Assembly (NCBI RefSeq): GCF_030055635.1
Contig: NZ_JASFYM010000003.1
Coordinates: 62,001-126,000, forward strand
DNA: 64,000 nucleotides
Direction of reading: 5' to 3'
Source: Methanothrix sp.
GTDB lineage: Archaea; Halobacteriota; Methanosarcinia; Methanotrichales; Methanotrichaceae
In this document: positions 44,541 to 53,172 of the stretch, in pieces
Layout: every line of letters begins with the position of its first letter
How positions within the stretch are numbered: the first letter of the stretch is position 1
Notes under the pieces: model-generated
Told to the model about the DNA's origin: nothing
The model's input: the letters and a program-made list of their open reading frames with translations, nothing else
Databases searched by the model: none
Made by a program: the position numbers and the translations under genes

Positions 44541-44716
44541 GACCTGAATAGCTGAATAGGTTCCGGAATCAGTATGCATCGACATAATGCTATGAATACA
44601 GGTCCTGTACTTGAATCACTTAATGGAAACTCAGGGGTCGGCGTTCTCAGACACAGCAGATAACAAATCCTGCGAGGTCACATGCTGCTGGGTTCAATGA
44701 TCTTAGTACACGACTT
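44541..44716 (+). repeat. Repeat family 2, copy C with a preceding partial copy
   Basis: The full copy (44603-44716) starts CTGTACTTGAATCACTTAATGG and ends GGGTTCAATGATCTTAGTACACG. A 5'-half fragment (44541-44582: GACCTGAATAGCTGAATAGG, then TTCCGGAATCAG) precedes it. A lone end fragment AAAGTACACGACC occurs at about 44852-44864. Confidence 0.78.
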
Positions 44717-44891
44717 GGATACATACCTGAGAACTCCTAAAAACTAAGCTTTTTGATATAAAACTACTTTAATATAAGCATGCATCGACACGCGCAGATT
44801 GTTGAACAGAAGGTTAATAGGAGTCCTCATGCTATTCAGTCAAACAAGTACAAAGTACACGACCCGATTCATATCCTTTTGAGCGAGCGCT
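44717..44891. other. Rest of the 500 bp gap
   Basis: An AT-rich segment near 44745-44780 (TTTTGATATAAAACTAC, TTTAATATAAGC) looks promoter-like on the plus strand, yet no gene follows it. Nothing else was recognised except a repeat-family-2 end fragment. Confidence 0.4.
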
Positions 44892-45698
44892 CTACTTTAT
44901 TGCTTTTGCCTTGAAGAAGGTGTAGCAGAAGGTTCCGGAAGGAGGCTCTGCTGTGCGATAGAGGTCAGCGATCCCTTTATCCCAGGACTCCCTATCTGCC
45001 ATGCCATTTGAGATCGCCTGGTCCCTCACACCTTCGACCATCGGTATGATGGTCCTTCTGACAAATCCCTCCACCATCTCGGGGTGCGTCTCATCGCTAT
45101 ACACCATTCGCGGGGATACGGATATGCCGGTAAAGCCTGCTGCCTTGATCAGCGGATATAGTCGCCGGCCTATGAGTGAGTCGCAGCCGATTGATGCCTG
45201 TACATCGATAAGACAGCGCCATACCCTGAGTGCCTCAGGGGTCTCTGGATAAAAGTAGCAGGATCCGTGATCACCTTCGATCACGGTTATAGTGCCGCCC
45301 TTCTTGAGAACTCTGTACAGCTCTGCAAGCGCCATATCTGGCTCCTTGAGGTGCTCTAAAAGGAAGCAGACGAAGATGTCATCAAATGTCTCATCATCGA
45401 ACGGCAAGCGGAATGTATCTGCCTGGAGCAGCCTGATGTTTGCAGCATTGAGACTCTTCAGCTCAGCTCCTGCTCTCAGAAGGGAGCTCCTGGATATGTC
45501 CAGCGAGATTATTACAGCATGCGGGCTGGATGCGGCAAGGATCCTGGATTGCGAGCCTGTACCGCAGCCGGCCTCGAGAACCAGACGCCCTCTCTGATAT
45601 GATGTGTCGAAGTGCAGCAGATGTGCGAGTGTCGCAGCCTGGTCTGATAGCCGCTCAGCCTCACGATCTGAGTAGCCGTGAACGTAGCATTCTGTCAT
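44892..45698 (-). CDS. SAM-dependent methyltransferase (class I)
   Basis: A 268-residue Rossmann methyltransferase. The SAM motifs are LVLEAGCGTGSQSR, IISLDISRSSL, LLQADTFRLPF and the LEHLKEPDMALAELYRVLKKGG region typical of UbiE/type-11 enzymes. The acceptor is unknown. A TATA box (TTTTATAGAAA on the minus strand, about 45722-45732) lies 25-30 bp before the ATG, so the mRNA is probably leaderless. No neighbouring gene suggests the pathway. Confidence 0.88.
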   Translation of the reverse strand: MTECYVHGYSDREAERLSDQAATLAHLLHFDTSYQRGRLVLEAGCGTGSQSRILAASSPHAVIISLDISRSSLLRAGAELKSLNAANIRLLQADTFRLPFDDETFDDIFVCFLLEHLKEPDMALAELYRVLKKGGTITVIEGDHGSCYFYPETPEALRVWRCLIDVQASIGCDSLIGRRLYPLIKAAGFTGISVSPRMVYSDETHPEMVEGFVRRTIIPMVEGVRDQAISNGMADRESWDKGIADLYRTAEPPSGTFCYTFFKAKAIK

Positions 45699-45732
45699 AG
45701 GTCGACCACTTGCTAAAGGATTTCTATAAAAC

Positions 45733-46048
45733 TATCGGACCTGTCCGAATAACATTAGCACCTTCTGACGAGGTTATAGTAAAAATGGTGGTCACTGCAA
45801 TCGCTTATAACCTCCATCAGCTCTGCACCCTGAAAAAGGCCAACATAATTTGAACCCAGCGGAAACCATCAAATTAAACACGAAAAACATGGTAAAACCG
45901 GGACAAATCAGGAGAATATGGTCCCTAATGTGCCAAATAAACAATCAAAGCCAGATGATGAGCTGAAGATACATGTAAATAGAAATCCTCACCTGCATCG
46001 CCTGAACTCAATGATACACCTGCATTTGCTGTATCGCAACCCAAAAAC
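45733..46048. other. Gene-free stretch before surE
   Basis: A 316 bp AT-richer stretch with no convincing gene. The small plus-strand frame at 45918-46127 has no codon bias like its neighbours and runs into surE, so it was not accepted. GGACCTGTCC (about 45738-45747), a near-palindrome, is close to the upstream methyltransferase promoter. Confidence 0.4.
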
Positions 46049-46057
46049 ACATATAAC
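46049..46057 (+). promoter_or_regulatory. TATA box of surE
   Basis: ACATATAAC lies about 46 bp before the ATG at 46099. GGGGATCGCAGG just upstream of the ATG supplies the ribosome-binding site. Confidence 0.6.
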
Positions 46058-46098
46058 TCCTGACTCAGACGGGATGAGAGCTGAGCGGGGATCGCAGG

Positions 46099-46893
46099 AT
46101 GCGCAGGATACTTGTCACGAACGATGACGGGATTTATGCCCCCGGGCTCCGGGCGGCGGTGAGGAGCGTCGAGGATCTTGGTGAAGTGGTGGTGGTAGCA
46201 CCGTCCGGCCAGAGGAGCGGAGTTGGCAGGTCTGTCTCGGTATTCGAGCCGCTGAGAATGGCAGAGGTGAGCCTCGACGGGAAAAGAGCGTATGCGGTCT
46301 CCGGCACCCCAACAGACTCAGTCATACTGGGCATATTTGTTGTGATGAAAGGAGAGCTCCCGGATCTCGCAGTCTCTGGCATAAATGTGGGGGAGAACAT
46401 CAGCACAGACACCGTCACAACCAGCGGAACCATCGGCGCTGCCATAGAGGCCGCCAGTTATGGGATTCCCGCGATCGCTGCGTCGATACAGGTCGCGGAT
46501 CAGGGCGACAAGTTCGATAACAACCACTCGGTGGAGTACAGGTTCGACACAGCAGTCAGTATTCTTCGCAGGATCGCTATCAGGGTCCTGGAGAGGGGCA
46601 TGCCTGAAGGGGTCGATATCCTGAACATCAACCTGCCGCTGAACGCCACAGAGGAGACGGAGATAGTCGTCACCAGGCTCGCAAGGAAGATATTCAGGAC
46701 CGCCGTGGAGGAGCGCAGGGATCCAAGAGGACGTCCGTACTACTGGATCGGAGGGGATCTGATATGCAGCGAGAGGGAGGGCACGGATGTCAGGGCGGTG
46801 TATCAGGATGGCAAGATCTCGGTGACCCCGTTAACGATCGATTCCACAGCAAGGGTCGATTTCGCGGAAGTTCTTGATCTTGTGGAGACCTAG
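46099..46893 (+). CDS. surE: 5'/3'-nucleotidase SurE
   Basis: A 264-residue metal-dependent phosphatase acting on nucleoside monophosphates. The N-terminal motif VTNDDGIYAPGL holds the metal-binding Asp pair (Asp9, Asp10). VVVAPSGQRSGVGRSVS, VSGTPTDSVI and VSGINVGENI with the metal-binding Asn follow. Length is normal. It lies 54 bp before the antiporter gene and may share its transcript. Confidence 0.95.
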   Translation: MRRILVTNDDGIYAPGLRAAVRSVEDLGEVVVVAPSGQRSGVGRSVSVFEPLRMAEVSLDGKRAYAVSGTPTDSVILGIFVVMKGELPDLAVSGINVGENISTDTVTTSGTIGAAIEAASYGIPAIAASIQVADQGDKFDNNHSVEYRFDTAVSILRRIAIRVLERGMPEGVDILNINLPLNATEETEIVVTRLARKIFRTAVEERRDPRGRPYYWIGGDLICSEREGTDVRAVYQDGKISVTPLTIDSTARVDFAEVLDLVET

Positions 46894-46947
46894 CCTCTAC
46901 AGGGAATGCAAGGCAGCGCACCTACTGCAGCAGGGGATGGGATCTGA

Positions 46948-48906
46948 TTGGAGACAGAGCTGCTCAGGGATGTGGTGATCATATTTGGCCTGTCCTCAGC
47001 TGTGCTCTTCCTCTTCCACAGGATCAGGATGCCTGCGATTCTGGGGTATCTCATAACAGGTGTTATTGCCGGCCCCCAGTGTCTGGGTTTGATCCGCTCC
47101 CTGGATCAGGTCGCGGTCCTGGCGGAGATCGGCGTTATACTGCTTCTCTTCACGGTCGGCATAGAGATCTCGCTCAAGGATATGCTCCAGATAAAGAGGT
47201 TTGTTCTGGTCGGTGGCTTTCTCCAGGTGATGTTCACCACACTTGCGGTGCTTTTTGTTCTGGTGAATCTGGATAGGCCGCTTGGAGAGGCTGCGGCACT
47301 GGGATTCATGGTATCGCTCAGCAGCACTGCCATAGTTCTCAGGATAATACAGCAGAGAGGGGAGTTTGATGCGCTTCACGGGCGGACCATACTTGGCATA
47401 CTGATATTTCAGGACATCATAGTGGTCCCGATGATGCTGCTCATACCAATGCTGCCCGGAGCAGCGGTATCCAGAGCGGAATCACCTCTGTTCATCATCC
47501 TCAAAGCGATGCTGCTCATAGCAGTCGTGATCGTAGGCGCGAAGTGGATCGTGCCGGAGATTCTCTATCAGGTTTTGAAGACGAGGGATCACGAGCTTTT
47601 CATCCTCTTCACGGTAGGCATGTGCTTTGCTGTGGCATGGCTCAGCTCTTTCGCAGGGCTCTCTCTGGGACTGGGCGCATTTCTGGCCGGGCTGGTGATA
47701 TCCGAGTCTCCCTACAGTCTCCACGCGATCGGGAACATCCGACCGCTGCGTGATGCATTCTCAAGCTTCTTTTTCGTATCCATCGGCATGCTTCTCGATC
47801 TCAGGGTGCTCATGGAGAACACAGCATTCATCATAGCTCTTACAATATGTGTCATATTAATAAAAGCAATAACATCAGCATTGGCGACATCCATCATCGG
47901 TCTTCCAGTGCGCATGGTGGTGCTTGTCAGCCTGGCGCTGAGCCAGGTCGGGGAGTTCTCCTTCATACTCTCCAAGGTCGGTCTGGACTCAGGTATCATA
48001 TCCCCTGAGGTGTACCAGCTGTTGCTTGATGTGACAGTGCTGACGATGGCCGCCACAACCTTCATGATAGCCATCTCTCACAGAGTAGCGGCTGGCTTCT
48101 CACAGCTCTCAAGATACGATGAGCTTGATGGGATCGGAAAGCGTCAGACGCTAAGGGACCATCTCATAATCGTTGGCTTCGGGGTGAATGGAAGAAACGT
48201 TGCCATGGCAGCTAGGTCGAAGGGCATACCGTATGTTGTAGCAGATGTAAATCCAGATATTGTGAGGAGCGAGGGCGGGAATGGAGAACCCATCTACTAC
48301 GGGGACGCGACACAGGAGTCGGTGCTGAGGCATCTCGGAATAAGAGATGCCAGGGTGATAGTGATCGCCATCTCAGATCCACTGGCCACACGCCAGATCG
48401 TCGAGATGGCAAGACGTCTCAATGAGGATATTTTTATAATAGCCAGAACCCGATACGTTCAGGAGGTTGGGGCCCTTCACAGCCTCGGCGCAGACGAGGT
48501 CGTTCCAGAGGAGTACGAGACATCTGTCAAGATATTCGCGAAGGTTCTTGAGAGGTATCAGCTCTCCAGGGACGATATCGAGAGGATTGTGGAGGACGTG
48601 CGCGCCGGGGATTACAGCCTCTTTCGCAGTGTATGCGAGGAGGCATACTGCGATGCAAACCTGAAGCCCATGGGAAAGGTGATCTACACCATAAGAGTGC
48701 CTGAGGGCTCAAAGGCTGCAGGCAGACCCCTCGATGAGCTCGGCATCGAGGGCATACTTGCGATAAACAGGGGAGATGAGACGCTGAAGCCCATCGGCGG
48801 ATTGAGGCTGCAGGAAGGCGACATTCTGATAGTGATCGGCCCACCTGAAAAGATCCGTGAGGTCGAGAGCATGCTGACTGAAACTGCCTCTGACTCAGAG
48901 CGCTGA
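46948..48906 (+). CDS. CPA2 cation:proton antiporter with TrkA-N/TrkA-C domains
   Basis: A 652-residue KefB/GerN-type transporter. Residues 1-380 contain about 12-13 transmembrane helices with the Na/H exchanger core (LLLFTVGIEISLKDM, SSTAIVLRIIQQRGE). A TrkA-N Rossmann domain (about 400-520) begins LIIVGFGVNGRNVA, so it binds NAD(H). TrkA-C is at 560-645. It probably exports K+ or Na+ under NAD(H) control. The start is TTG at 46948, with GGGGATGGGATC upstream. Confidence 0.9.
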   Translation: METELLRDVVIIFGLSSAVLFLFHRIRMPAILGYLITGVIAGPQCLGLIRSLDQVAVLAEIGVILLLFTVGIEISLKDMLQIKRFVLVGGFLQVMFTTLAVLFVLVNLDRPLGEAAALGFMVSLSSTAIVLRIIQQRGEFDALHGRTILGILIFQDIIVVPMMLLIPMLPGAAVSRAESPLFIILKAMLLIAVVIVGAKWIVPEILYQVLKTRDHELFILFTVGMCFAVAWLSSFAGLSLGLGAFLAGLVISESPYSLHAIGNIRPLRDAFSSFFFVSIGMLLDLRVLMENTAFIIALTICVILIKAITSALATSIIGLPVRMVVLVSLALSQVGEFSFILSKVGLDSGIISPEVYQLLLDVTVLTMAATTFMIAISHRVAAGFSQLSRYDELDGIGKRQTLRDHLIIVGFGVNGRNVAMAARSKGIPYVVADVNPDIVRSEGGNGEPIYYGDATQESVLRHLGIRDARVIVIAISDPLATRQIVEMARRLNEDIFIIARTRYVQEVGALHSLGADEVVPEEYETSVKIFAKVLERYQLSRDDIERIVEDVRAGDYSLFRSVCEEAYCDANLKPMGKVIYTIRVPEGSKAAGRPLDELGIEGILAINRGDETLKPIGGLRLQEGDILIVIGPPEKIREVESMLTETASDSER

Positions 48907-48977
48907 AGTGCTCCACGCAGCGCTGCCCACCATAAACTCGCAGGTAATACAGCGAGGTCATGGGCGTGGATCTGATG

Positions 48978-49030
48978 GAGGGCAGCAGGGCGCAGCCTGC
49001 GGTCTCCAGGCCAATGGGGAGGTCACACAG
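48978..49030 (-). repeat. Hairpin repeat family 1, copy 5
   Basis: The minus strand reads TGTGTGACCTCCCCATTGG, then CCTGGAGACCGCAGG, then CTGCGCCCTGCTGCC. The tail and the GTGACCTCC head match copy 1, while the hairpin itself is weakened. It lies between two convergent gene ends. Confidence 0.6.
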
Positions 49031-49097
49031 CCAGACAATCAGGTATCACAGTAACCGCTGCGCAGAAGCCGGCCCTCGGATAAAGTCATCGCCGCGC

Positions 49098-49964
49098 TCA
49101 GGAGCCCTCTCTCCATCCCAGATACACCCACTGATCGTATACAGCTATGGAGCTGCTGTTATCGATCAGCCTGCCCTCCCATCCGAGAGTCCCGAGGAGA
49201 TCTGCGACCCTCTCAGCCTCCCTCCTCGAGTAAACTGTGTATAGGACGGTATTCCTGGCGAGAGATGATGATCTGGCTATTATCTCCTTCCAGATATGCC
49301 AGTTCGAGTCGTCTATCAGCCCCACCATGAATCCCATCACAGCATCGAAGCTCTCCGCGCTGAAGAACCTGGGGAGGAGCCTCGCATCCAGCACGAACGT
49401 TCTCATGGGATCCAGAGCGCCGGATCTCAGACCCTGGCACACCTCGCATCGGTCTATGTCCATTGCCCACGGATCTGCTCCGAGCGTTCTCAGAACCATC
49501 GTCCCAGTGCCGCTTCCGCATCCAACCTCAAGCACGCTGGCTCCATCGAACACCACATCATCGAGGAGCTCTCTCAGCATGCACTCAAGTCTGGATACCC
49601 TGTCCTCAGGATGGTGAACAGCGCCGCTCTCCATACAGCTCTCGCAGAATACGCCCTCCATCAGAGATACCGAGAGGCACTCCACAATCGCCTGGAAGAG
49701 ATCGTCAGCATTCACATTAACCCTCCTGCAATCCATGCGTCTGATGAGATCACTCACCGGCCTGATCTCCGAGTAGAGATCTGTAATGAGAATCCAGAGA
49801 TCCTGAGGCTCCGAGTACAGCGCAAGTGTTCTGTCGTTAACAGCAATGGCTCGATCGAAATCATCAGCCTCAGCCACAATGTTCCTTGTGACCGGAAGCC
49901 ATATGAGATCCTCCAGGGACTCCTCTGCAAGGAAGACGCACTCATCCTCTCCGAGATTGAGCAT
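49098..49964 (-). CDS. SAM methyltransferase-like protein with unknown N-terminal domain
   Basis: A protein of 288 residues from the ATG at 49964 (a GTG at 49979 adds five). The first 120 residues are acidic and not recognised; they include a CESCMESGAVHH segment. Residues 135-260 form a class I methyltransferase (SVLEVGCGSGTGTMVLR, PWAMDIDRCE, FDAVMGFMVGLIDDS). The acceptor is unknown. On the minus strand ACATTATAAGTGC (about 50030-50042) is the likely TATA box. Confidence 0.8.
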   Translation of the reverse strand: MLNLGEDECVFLAEESLEDLIWLPVTRNIVAEADDFDRAIAVNDRTLALYSEPQDLWILITDLYSEIRPVSDLIRRMDCRRVNVNADDLFQAIVECLSVSLMEGVFCESCMESGAVHHPEDRVSRLECMLRELLDDVVFDGASVLEVGCGSGTGTMVLRTLGADPWAMDIDRCEVCQGLRSGALDPMRTFVLDARLLPRFFSAESFDAVMGFMVGLIDDSNWHIWKEIIARSSSLARNTVLYTVYSRREAERVADLLGTLGWEGRLIDNSSSIAVYDQWVYLGWREGS

Positions 49965-50101
49965 CTTGTTAATCTGCACAGCAGTATTGCTTTGAGCATG
50001 CAGATATGAACCTTCGCACCAAACCCACTTGCACTTATAATGTTAATCATAAAATAATATTTTAACTATCATATGCACACCCCGAGGCGGGCAGCTGCTG
50101 G

Positions 50102-50962
50102 CTAAATCAGAGGCCTTGGCTGGCGATCTGCATGCAGATACGGCAGGCTCGATCTGTGTATCACAAGTGGGCCCTTGAAGTGGAGCGCCCTGTTCAGGAC
50201 GAGCCGCTTTCCCTCCTGGGTCATGGCGAAGACCGGTATTGAGATGCCTATCTGGAGCATTGCCCTCGCTCCCACGACATCCCTCACAGCGCTTGATGCG
50301 CAGGACCAGATGATATCACAGCTCTCTGCCAGTGCGACAGCCTCATCCCTGCCTATGCCGGTGGTGTGTACCGCAAGGATCAAAGGCCTCCTTTCAGCCC
50401 TCGCCCCTATCGCACGAAGATCTCTGGCATCACAGGACATGGTGCCAGTTATGGTAACAGCAACCCGCTCAAAGCCCGCATCGAGTGCGGCCACGAAACC
50501 CCTGATCTGGTCTATGGTAGCATTCCTATCGATAAGGATGCATCCCCGCTCCTCCAGGCCATCCTGGATCTCCTTTACGGGCTCTGTCTTTATGAGCCCT
50601 GTCATGTGCGCTCCGACAGCCTGCAGCACATCCGGTCTGGTTATGACAGCAGTCCCGGCGCCGTCGCAGACAACGACAGCAGCGTTCACCAGGCCCTCGA
50701 TCATTCCATCCATGAGGATCTCCGATGCGCCGAAGCTCACCGGATCCTCTGCAAGCTCAAGAACCCGATGCGGGCTGTACATGCCGAGATCCCTGATGTG
50801 ACTGCGAATCACATTTTCCACTGTCTCACGGTTCTCCTCATGGATCCCGTAGAGATCCCTCCTGAGAGGGCAGAACCTGATCTGGGGATCGGTCAGGACC
50901 TCAGGCACCCCATCCCTGATCCTCACCAGCGCCTTCGCCATCTCAGCAAGATGCTCTGCCAT
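50102..50962 (-). CDS. Methanogenesis marker protein 8 (DUF2099)
   Basis: A 286-residue protein of the DUF2099 family, found almost only in methanogens and used as a marker. Recognisable blocks are CPLRRDLYGI, RSHIRDLGMYSPHRV, AAVVVCDGAGTAVITRP, VAVTITGTMSC and LAVHTTGIGRDEA. The function is not firmly known; a link to methanogenesis cofactor or enzyme assembly is presumed. It is transcribed divergently from pan, and its start codon lies inside a perfect inverted repeat. Confidence 0.87.
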   Translation of the reverse strand: MAEHLAEMAKALVRIRDGVPEVLTDPQIRFCPLRRDLYGIHEENRETVENVIRSHIRDLGMYSPHRVLELAEDPVSFGASEILMDGMIEGLVNAAVVVCDGAGTAVITRPDVLQAVGAHMTGLIKTEPVKEIQDGLEERGCILIDRNATIDQIRGFVAALDAGFERVAVTITGTMSCDARDLRAIGARAERRPLILAVHTTGIGRDEAVALAESCDIIWSCASSAVRDVVGARAMLQIGISIPVFAMTQEGKRLVLNRALHFKGPLVIHRSSLPYLHADRQPRPLI

Positions 50963-50995
50963 CCAGGAAGCATTGATCCTGGATGCACTTATACC
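50960..50995 (-). promoter_or_regulatory. TATA box plus perfect inverted repeat over the marker-8 start
   Basis: GGTATAAGTG on the minus strand (50986-50995) is about 28 bp before the ATG. CATCCAGGA (50960-50968) and TCCTGGATG (50977-50985) form a perfect 9-bp inverted repeat with 8 bases between. The repeat begins right after the TATA box and includes the start codon, the usual place for a repressor site in a leaderless gene. Confidence 0.7.
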
Positions 50996-51081
50996 TGTGC
51001 ATCAGTGCCAGGTAACATACCCAGATGCCATTTCCTGCAGTTAATTGATCCATGAACGCCTCCCGAGCGTGGATGCATGAG

Positions 51082-51089
51082 TTTATATC
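51082..51089 (+). promoter_or_regulatory. TATA box of pan
   Basis: TTTATATC lies 26 bp before the ATG at 51112. This implies a leaderless mRNA and rules out the upstream in-frame start at 51052. Confidence 0.65.
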
Positions 51090-51111
51090 GTTGAAGATCG
51101 AAGATGCTACC

Positions 51112-52344
51112 ATGAGTGAATCGTCAGCTATGACGGATCAGGAAAGCCTGATCGAGTCGTTCACCAAGAGGATCGCAGCGCTCGAGAGGGAGAACAGGGC
51201 ACTGGCTGAGGAGGCCGAGGCCCTCCGCATGGAGCGCGAGGAGGCCAGAGCGAAGCTCTTTGAGTCTCTGATATCAAACAAGAAGTATCTGCGCGAGCTT
51301 GAGCGTCTGAAGAAGGAGAACGCTCTGCTGAGGCGCATGCCGCTGTTTCTGGCCACAGTGATAGAGGTGGGCGACGACTACGTCATGCTCAGACAGCATG
51401 GGAACAACCAGGAGTTCATAACCACAGCTCCCCCAGAGATAATGGAGAAGCTGCAGCCGAACAGCAGGGTTGCCATAAACAACTCCCTGACGATAGTGCG
51501 ACTCCTGGAGAGATCTGTGGATGTCAGGGCGAAGACGATGGAGCTGATCGAGGCTCCTAATGTGACGTATGATGATGTTGGAGGTCTCGACTCCCAGATA
51601 CAGGAGATACGCGAGACCGTTGAGCTTCCGCTGACAAGGCCGGAGCTCTTCAGCAACATAGGAATAGAGCCGCCCAGGGGGGTGCTCCTCTACGGGCTCC
51701 CGGGCACCGGCAAGACGCTCCTAGCCAAGGCTGTTGCACACCATGCGAAGGCAACGTTCATACACATGTCTGGAAGCGAGCTCGTCCACAAGTTCATCGG
51801 AGAGGGCGCGCAGCTCGTGCGGGACATATTCCAGATGGCCAGAGAGAAGGCGCCATCGATAGTCTTCATCGATGAGATAGACGCTGTGGGAAGCATCAGG
51901 ACACATGATGGCACAACAGGCAGCGCAGAGGTCAACAGGACCATGATGCAGCTCCTGGCCGAGATGGACGGGTTCCGGGAGAGAGGGGATGTCAAGATCA
52001 TAGCTGCGACAAACAGGATAGACATCCTGGATCCCGCGCTCCTCCGGCCAGGCAGGTTCGACAGGATCATAGAGATCCCGATGCCCAACGAGGTCGCGAG
52101 GCTGAAGATACTTGAGATCCATACGAGAAGGATGAAGAAGTCTGATGATGTGGATCTCTCAGCCATAGCAAAGCAAACAGATGGCGCAAGCGGAGCCGAG
52201 CTGAAGGCAATTGCTGTCGAGGCTGGAATGAACGCGATAAGGAGAGAGGCCACCGTGGTCACCATGGATGACTTCAGACAGGCTGTGAAGAAGGTGCTCG
52301 GCGAGGAGGAGAAGACAGACGAGTCTCTCAGGATGTTCTACTGA
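51112..52344 (+). CDS. pan: Proteasome-activating nucleotidase (PAN)
   Basis: A 410-residue AAA+ ATPase that unfolds substrates for the archaeal 20S proteasome. An N-terminal coiled coil (about 15-75) and an OB domain (about 78-135) precede Walker A GLPGTGKT (195-202), Walker B VFIDEID and the arginine-finger segment LRPGRFDR. The C-terminus ends MFY. The gate-opening HbYX motif expects Tyr in the second-last place, and here it is Phe. Genes for the 20S subunits are not in the window. Confidence 0.94.
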   Translation: MSESSAMTDQESLIESFTKRIAALERENRALAEEAEALRMEREEARAKLFESLISNKKYLRELERLKKENALLRRMPLFLATVIEVGDDYVMLRQHGNNQEFITTAPPEIMEKLQPNSRVAINNSLTIVRLLERSVDVRAKTMELIEAPNVTYDDVGGLDSQIQEIRETVELPLTRPELFSNIGIEPPRGVLLYGLPGTGKTLLAKAVAHHAKATFIHMSGSELVHKFIGEGAQLVRDIFQMAREKAPSIVFIDEIDAVGSIRTHDGTTGSAEVNRTMMQLLAEMDGFRERGDVKIIAATNRIDILDPALLRPGRFDRIIEIPMPNEVARLKILEIHTRRMKKSDDVDLSAIAKQTDGASGAELKAIAVEAGMNAIRREATVVTMDDFRQAVKKVLGEEEKTDESLRMFY

Positions 52345-52363
52345 GCCTGAGAGCTCAGCAACC

Positions 52364-52390
52364 TATTTTCAGGATGTTATTTTCAGGATG
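52364..52390 (+). repeat. Two tandem copies of TATTTTCAGGATG
   Basis: Exact 13-base copies at 52364-52376 and 52378-52390, separated by one T, 20 bp after the pan stop. The meaning is unknown; a slippage duplication is the simplest reading. Confidence 0.6.
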
Positions 52391-52613
52391 CCCGCAGAGC
52401 GCTTCCCGGCAATCGCCTGCACATGTCTCACAAAAGCGATGTGCTTGGGGGCTGTGGACATCCCATCGACGCATGGATAGATCGCATGCATCGTCTTGGG
52501 TGAAGAGCTCCACCGAGACCCCACATGCTCTGCAGATGTTTTGTGTCCAGCAACCCACAGCACAGAGCTGCCGGGTCTGTTAACTGAAACAAATAAAAAA
52601 AGCAGGTAGATCC

Positions 52614-52790
52614 TTACTCGATGTGTATTGCCTCAGACGGGCAGGCCTCTACGCATGTGCCGCACTCTGTGCACTTCTCCGGGTCGACTACTGCTATCTC
52701 CTCGTCATCGAGTTTGATAGCCTCCTCCGGGCACTCCTCCACACAGGTTCCACAGCTCACGCATTCCTCTCTGTTAACTACTGCAGGCAT
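52614..52790 (-). CDS. 2[4Fe-4S] ferredoxin
   Basis: A 58-residue clostridial-type ferredoxin. Two CxxCxxCxxxC(P) motifs are visible: [12 protein letters not shown] and [12 protein letters not shown]. It carries low-potential electrons between enzymes such as CO dehydrogenase and membrane complexes. The ATG at 52790 is preceded by GGAGGA. The longer frame from a TTG at 52805 would overlap this SD and is unlikely. The minus-strand TATA box GGTATATATC at 52847-52856 gives a leader of about 34 bases. Confidence 0.95.
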   Translation of the reverse strand: MPAVVNREECVSCGTCVEECPEEAIKLDDEEIAVVDPEKCTECGTCVEACPSEAIHIE

Positions 52791-52846
52791 TACGAAATCC
52801 TCCAATTTTGCCTTTTATCGGCCAGTATCGTGGAGTAGGCAGATAT

Positions 52847-52856
52847 GATATATACC
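52847..52856 (-). promoter_or_regulatory. TATA box of the ferredoxin gene
   Basis: GGTATATATC on the minus strand, about 57-66 bp before the start codon. Confidence 0.7.
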
Positions 52857-53172
52857 TTTCGTCAGCAGCTTTTGCAATCGATTCGAATGCAGCATGCAAT
52901 ATTACAGAGGCTCCTCCAGGCGAATTAGCGGAATATTGAGAATGGCGAAAGGGGAAGCTTCAACGTTACCGAAAATACGGCTCAATCAAGCTTTCCGATG
53001 ATTCGCGGAGATGAGCCTTACAGAAAATGCGGATCTCAGGGGTGGCCCGGCTGGCCGAGTGCGGGCTCGAGCAAGTGGATTATTCTGCTGAAATCGACAA
53101 CCACAGGGAGATATTCCACAAACCCGGAGGGGCTGAACGCTGCGGATTTCATGATGCAGAGTAAACGACCGG
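52857..53172. other. Gene-free stretch between ferredoxin and nrdD
   Basis: 316 bp with no gene, tRNA or repeat copy recognised. The composition is mixed, and it contains a GC-rich patch near 53040-53075 (GGTGGCCCGGCTGGCCGAGTG) that does not fold as a tRNA. Confidence 0.4.

Noticed and set aside
45918-46127. Plus-strand frame of 69 codons before surE
   Set aside because: No ribosome-binding site, atypical codon use, spans the surE TATA box and overlaps the surE start in another frame.
53040-53110. tRNA-like GC-rich patch upstream of nrdD
   Set aside because: GGCCCGGCTGGCCGAG resembles a D arm, but no anticodon or T arm can be folded around it.
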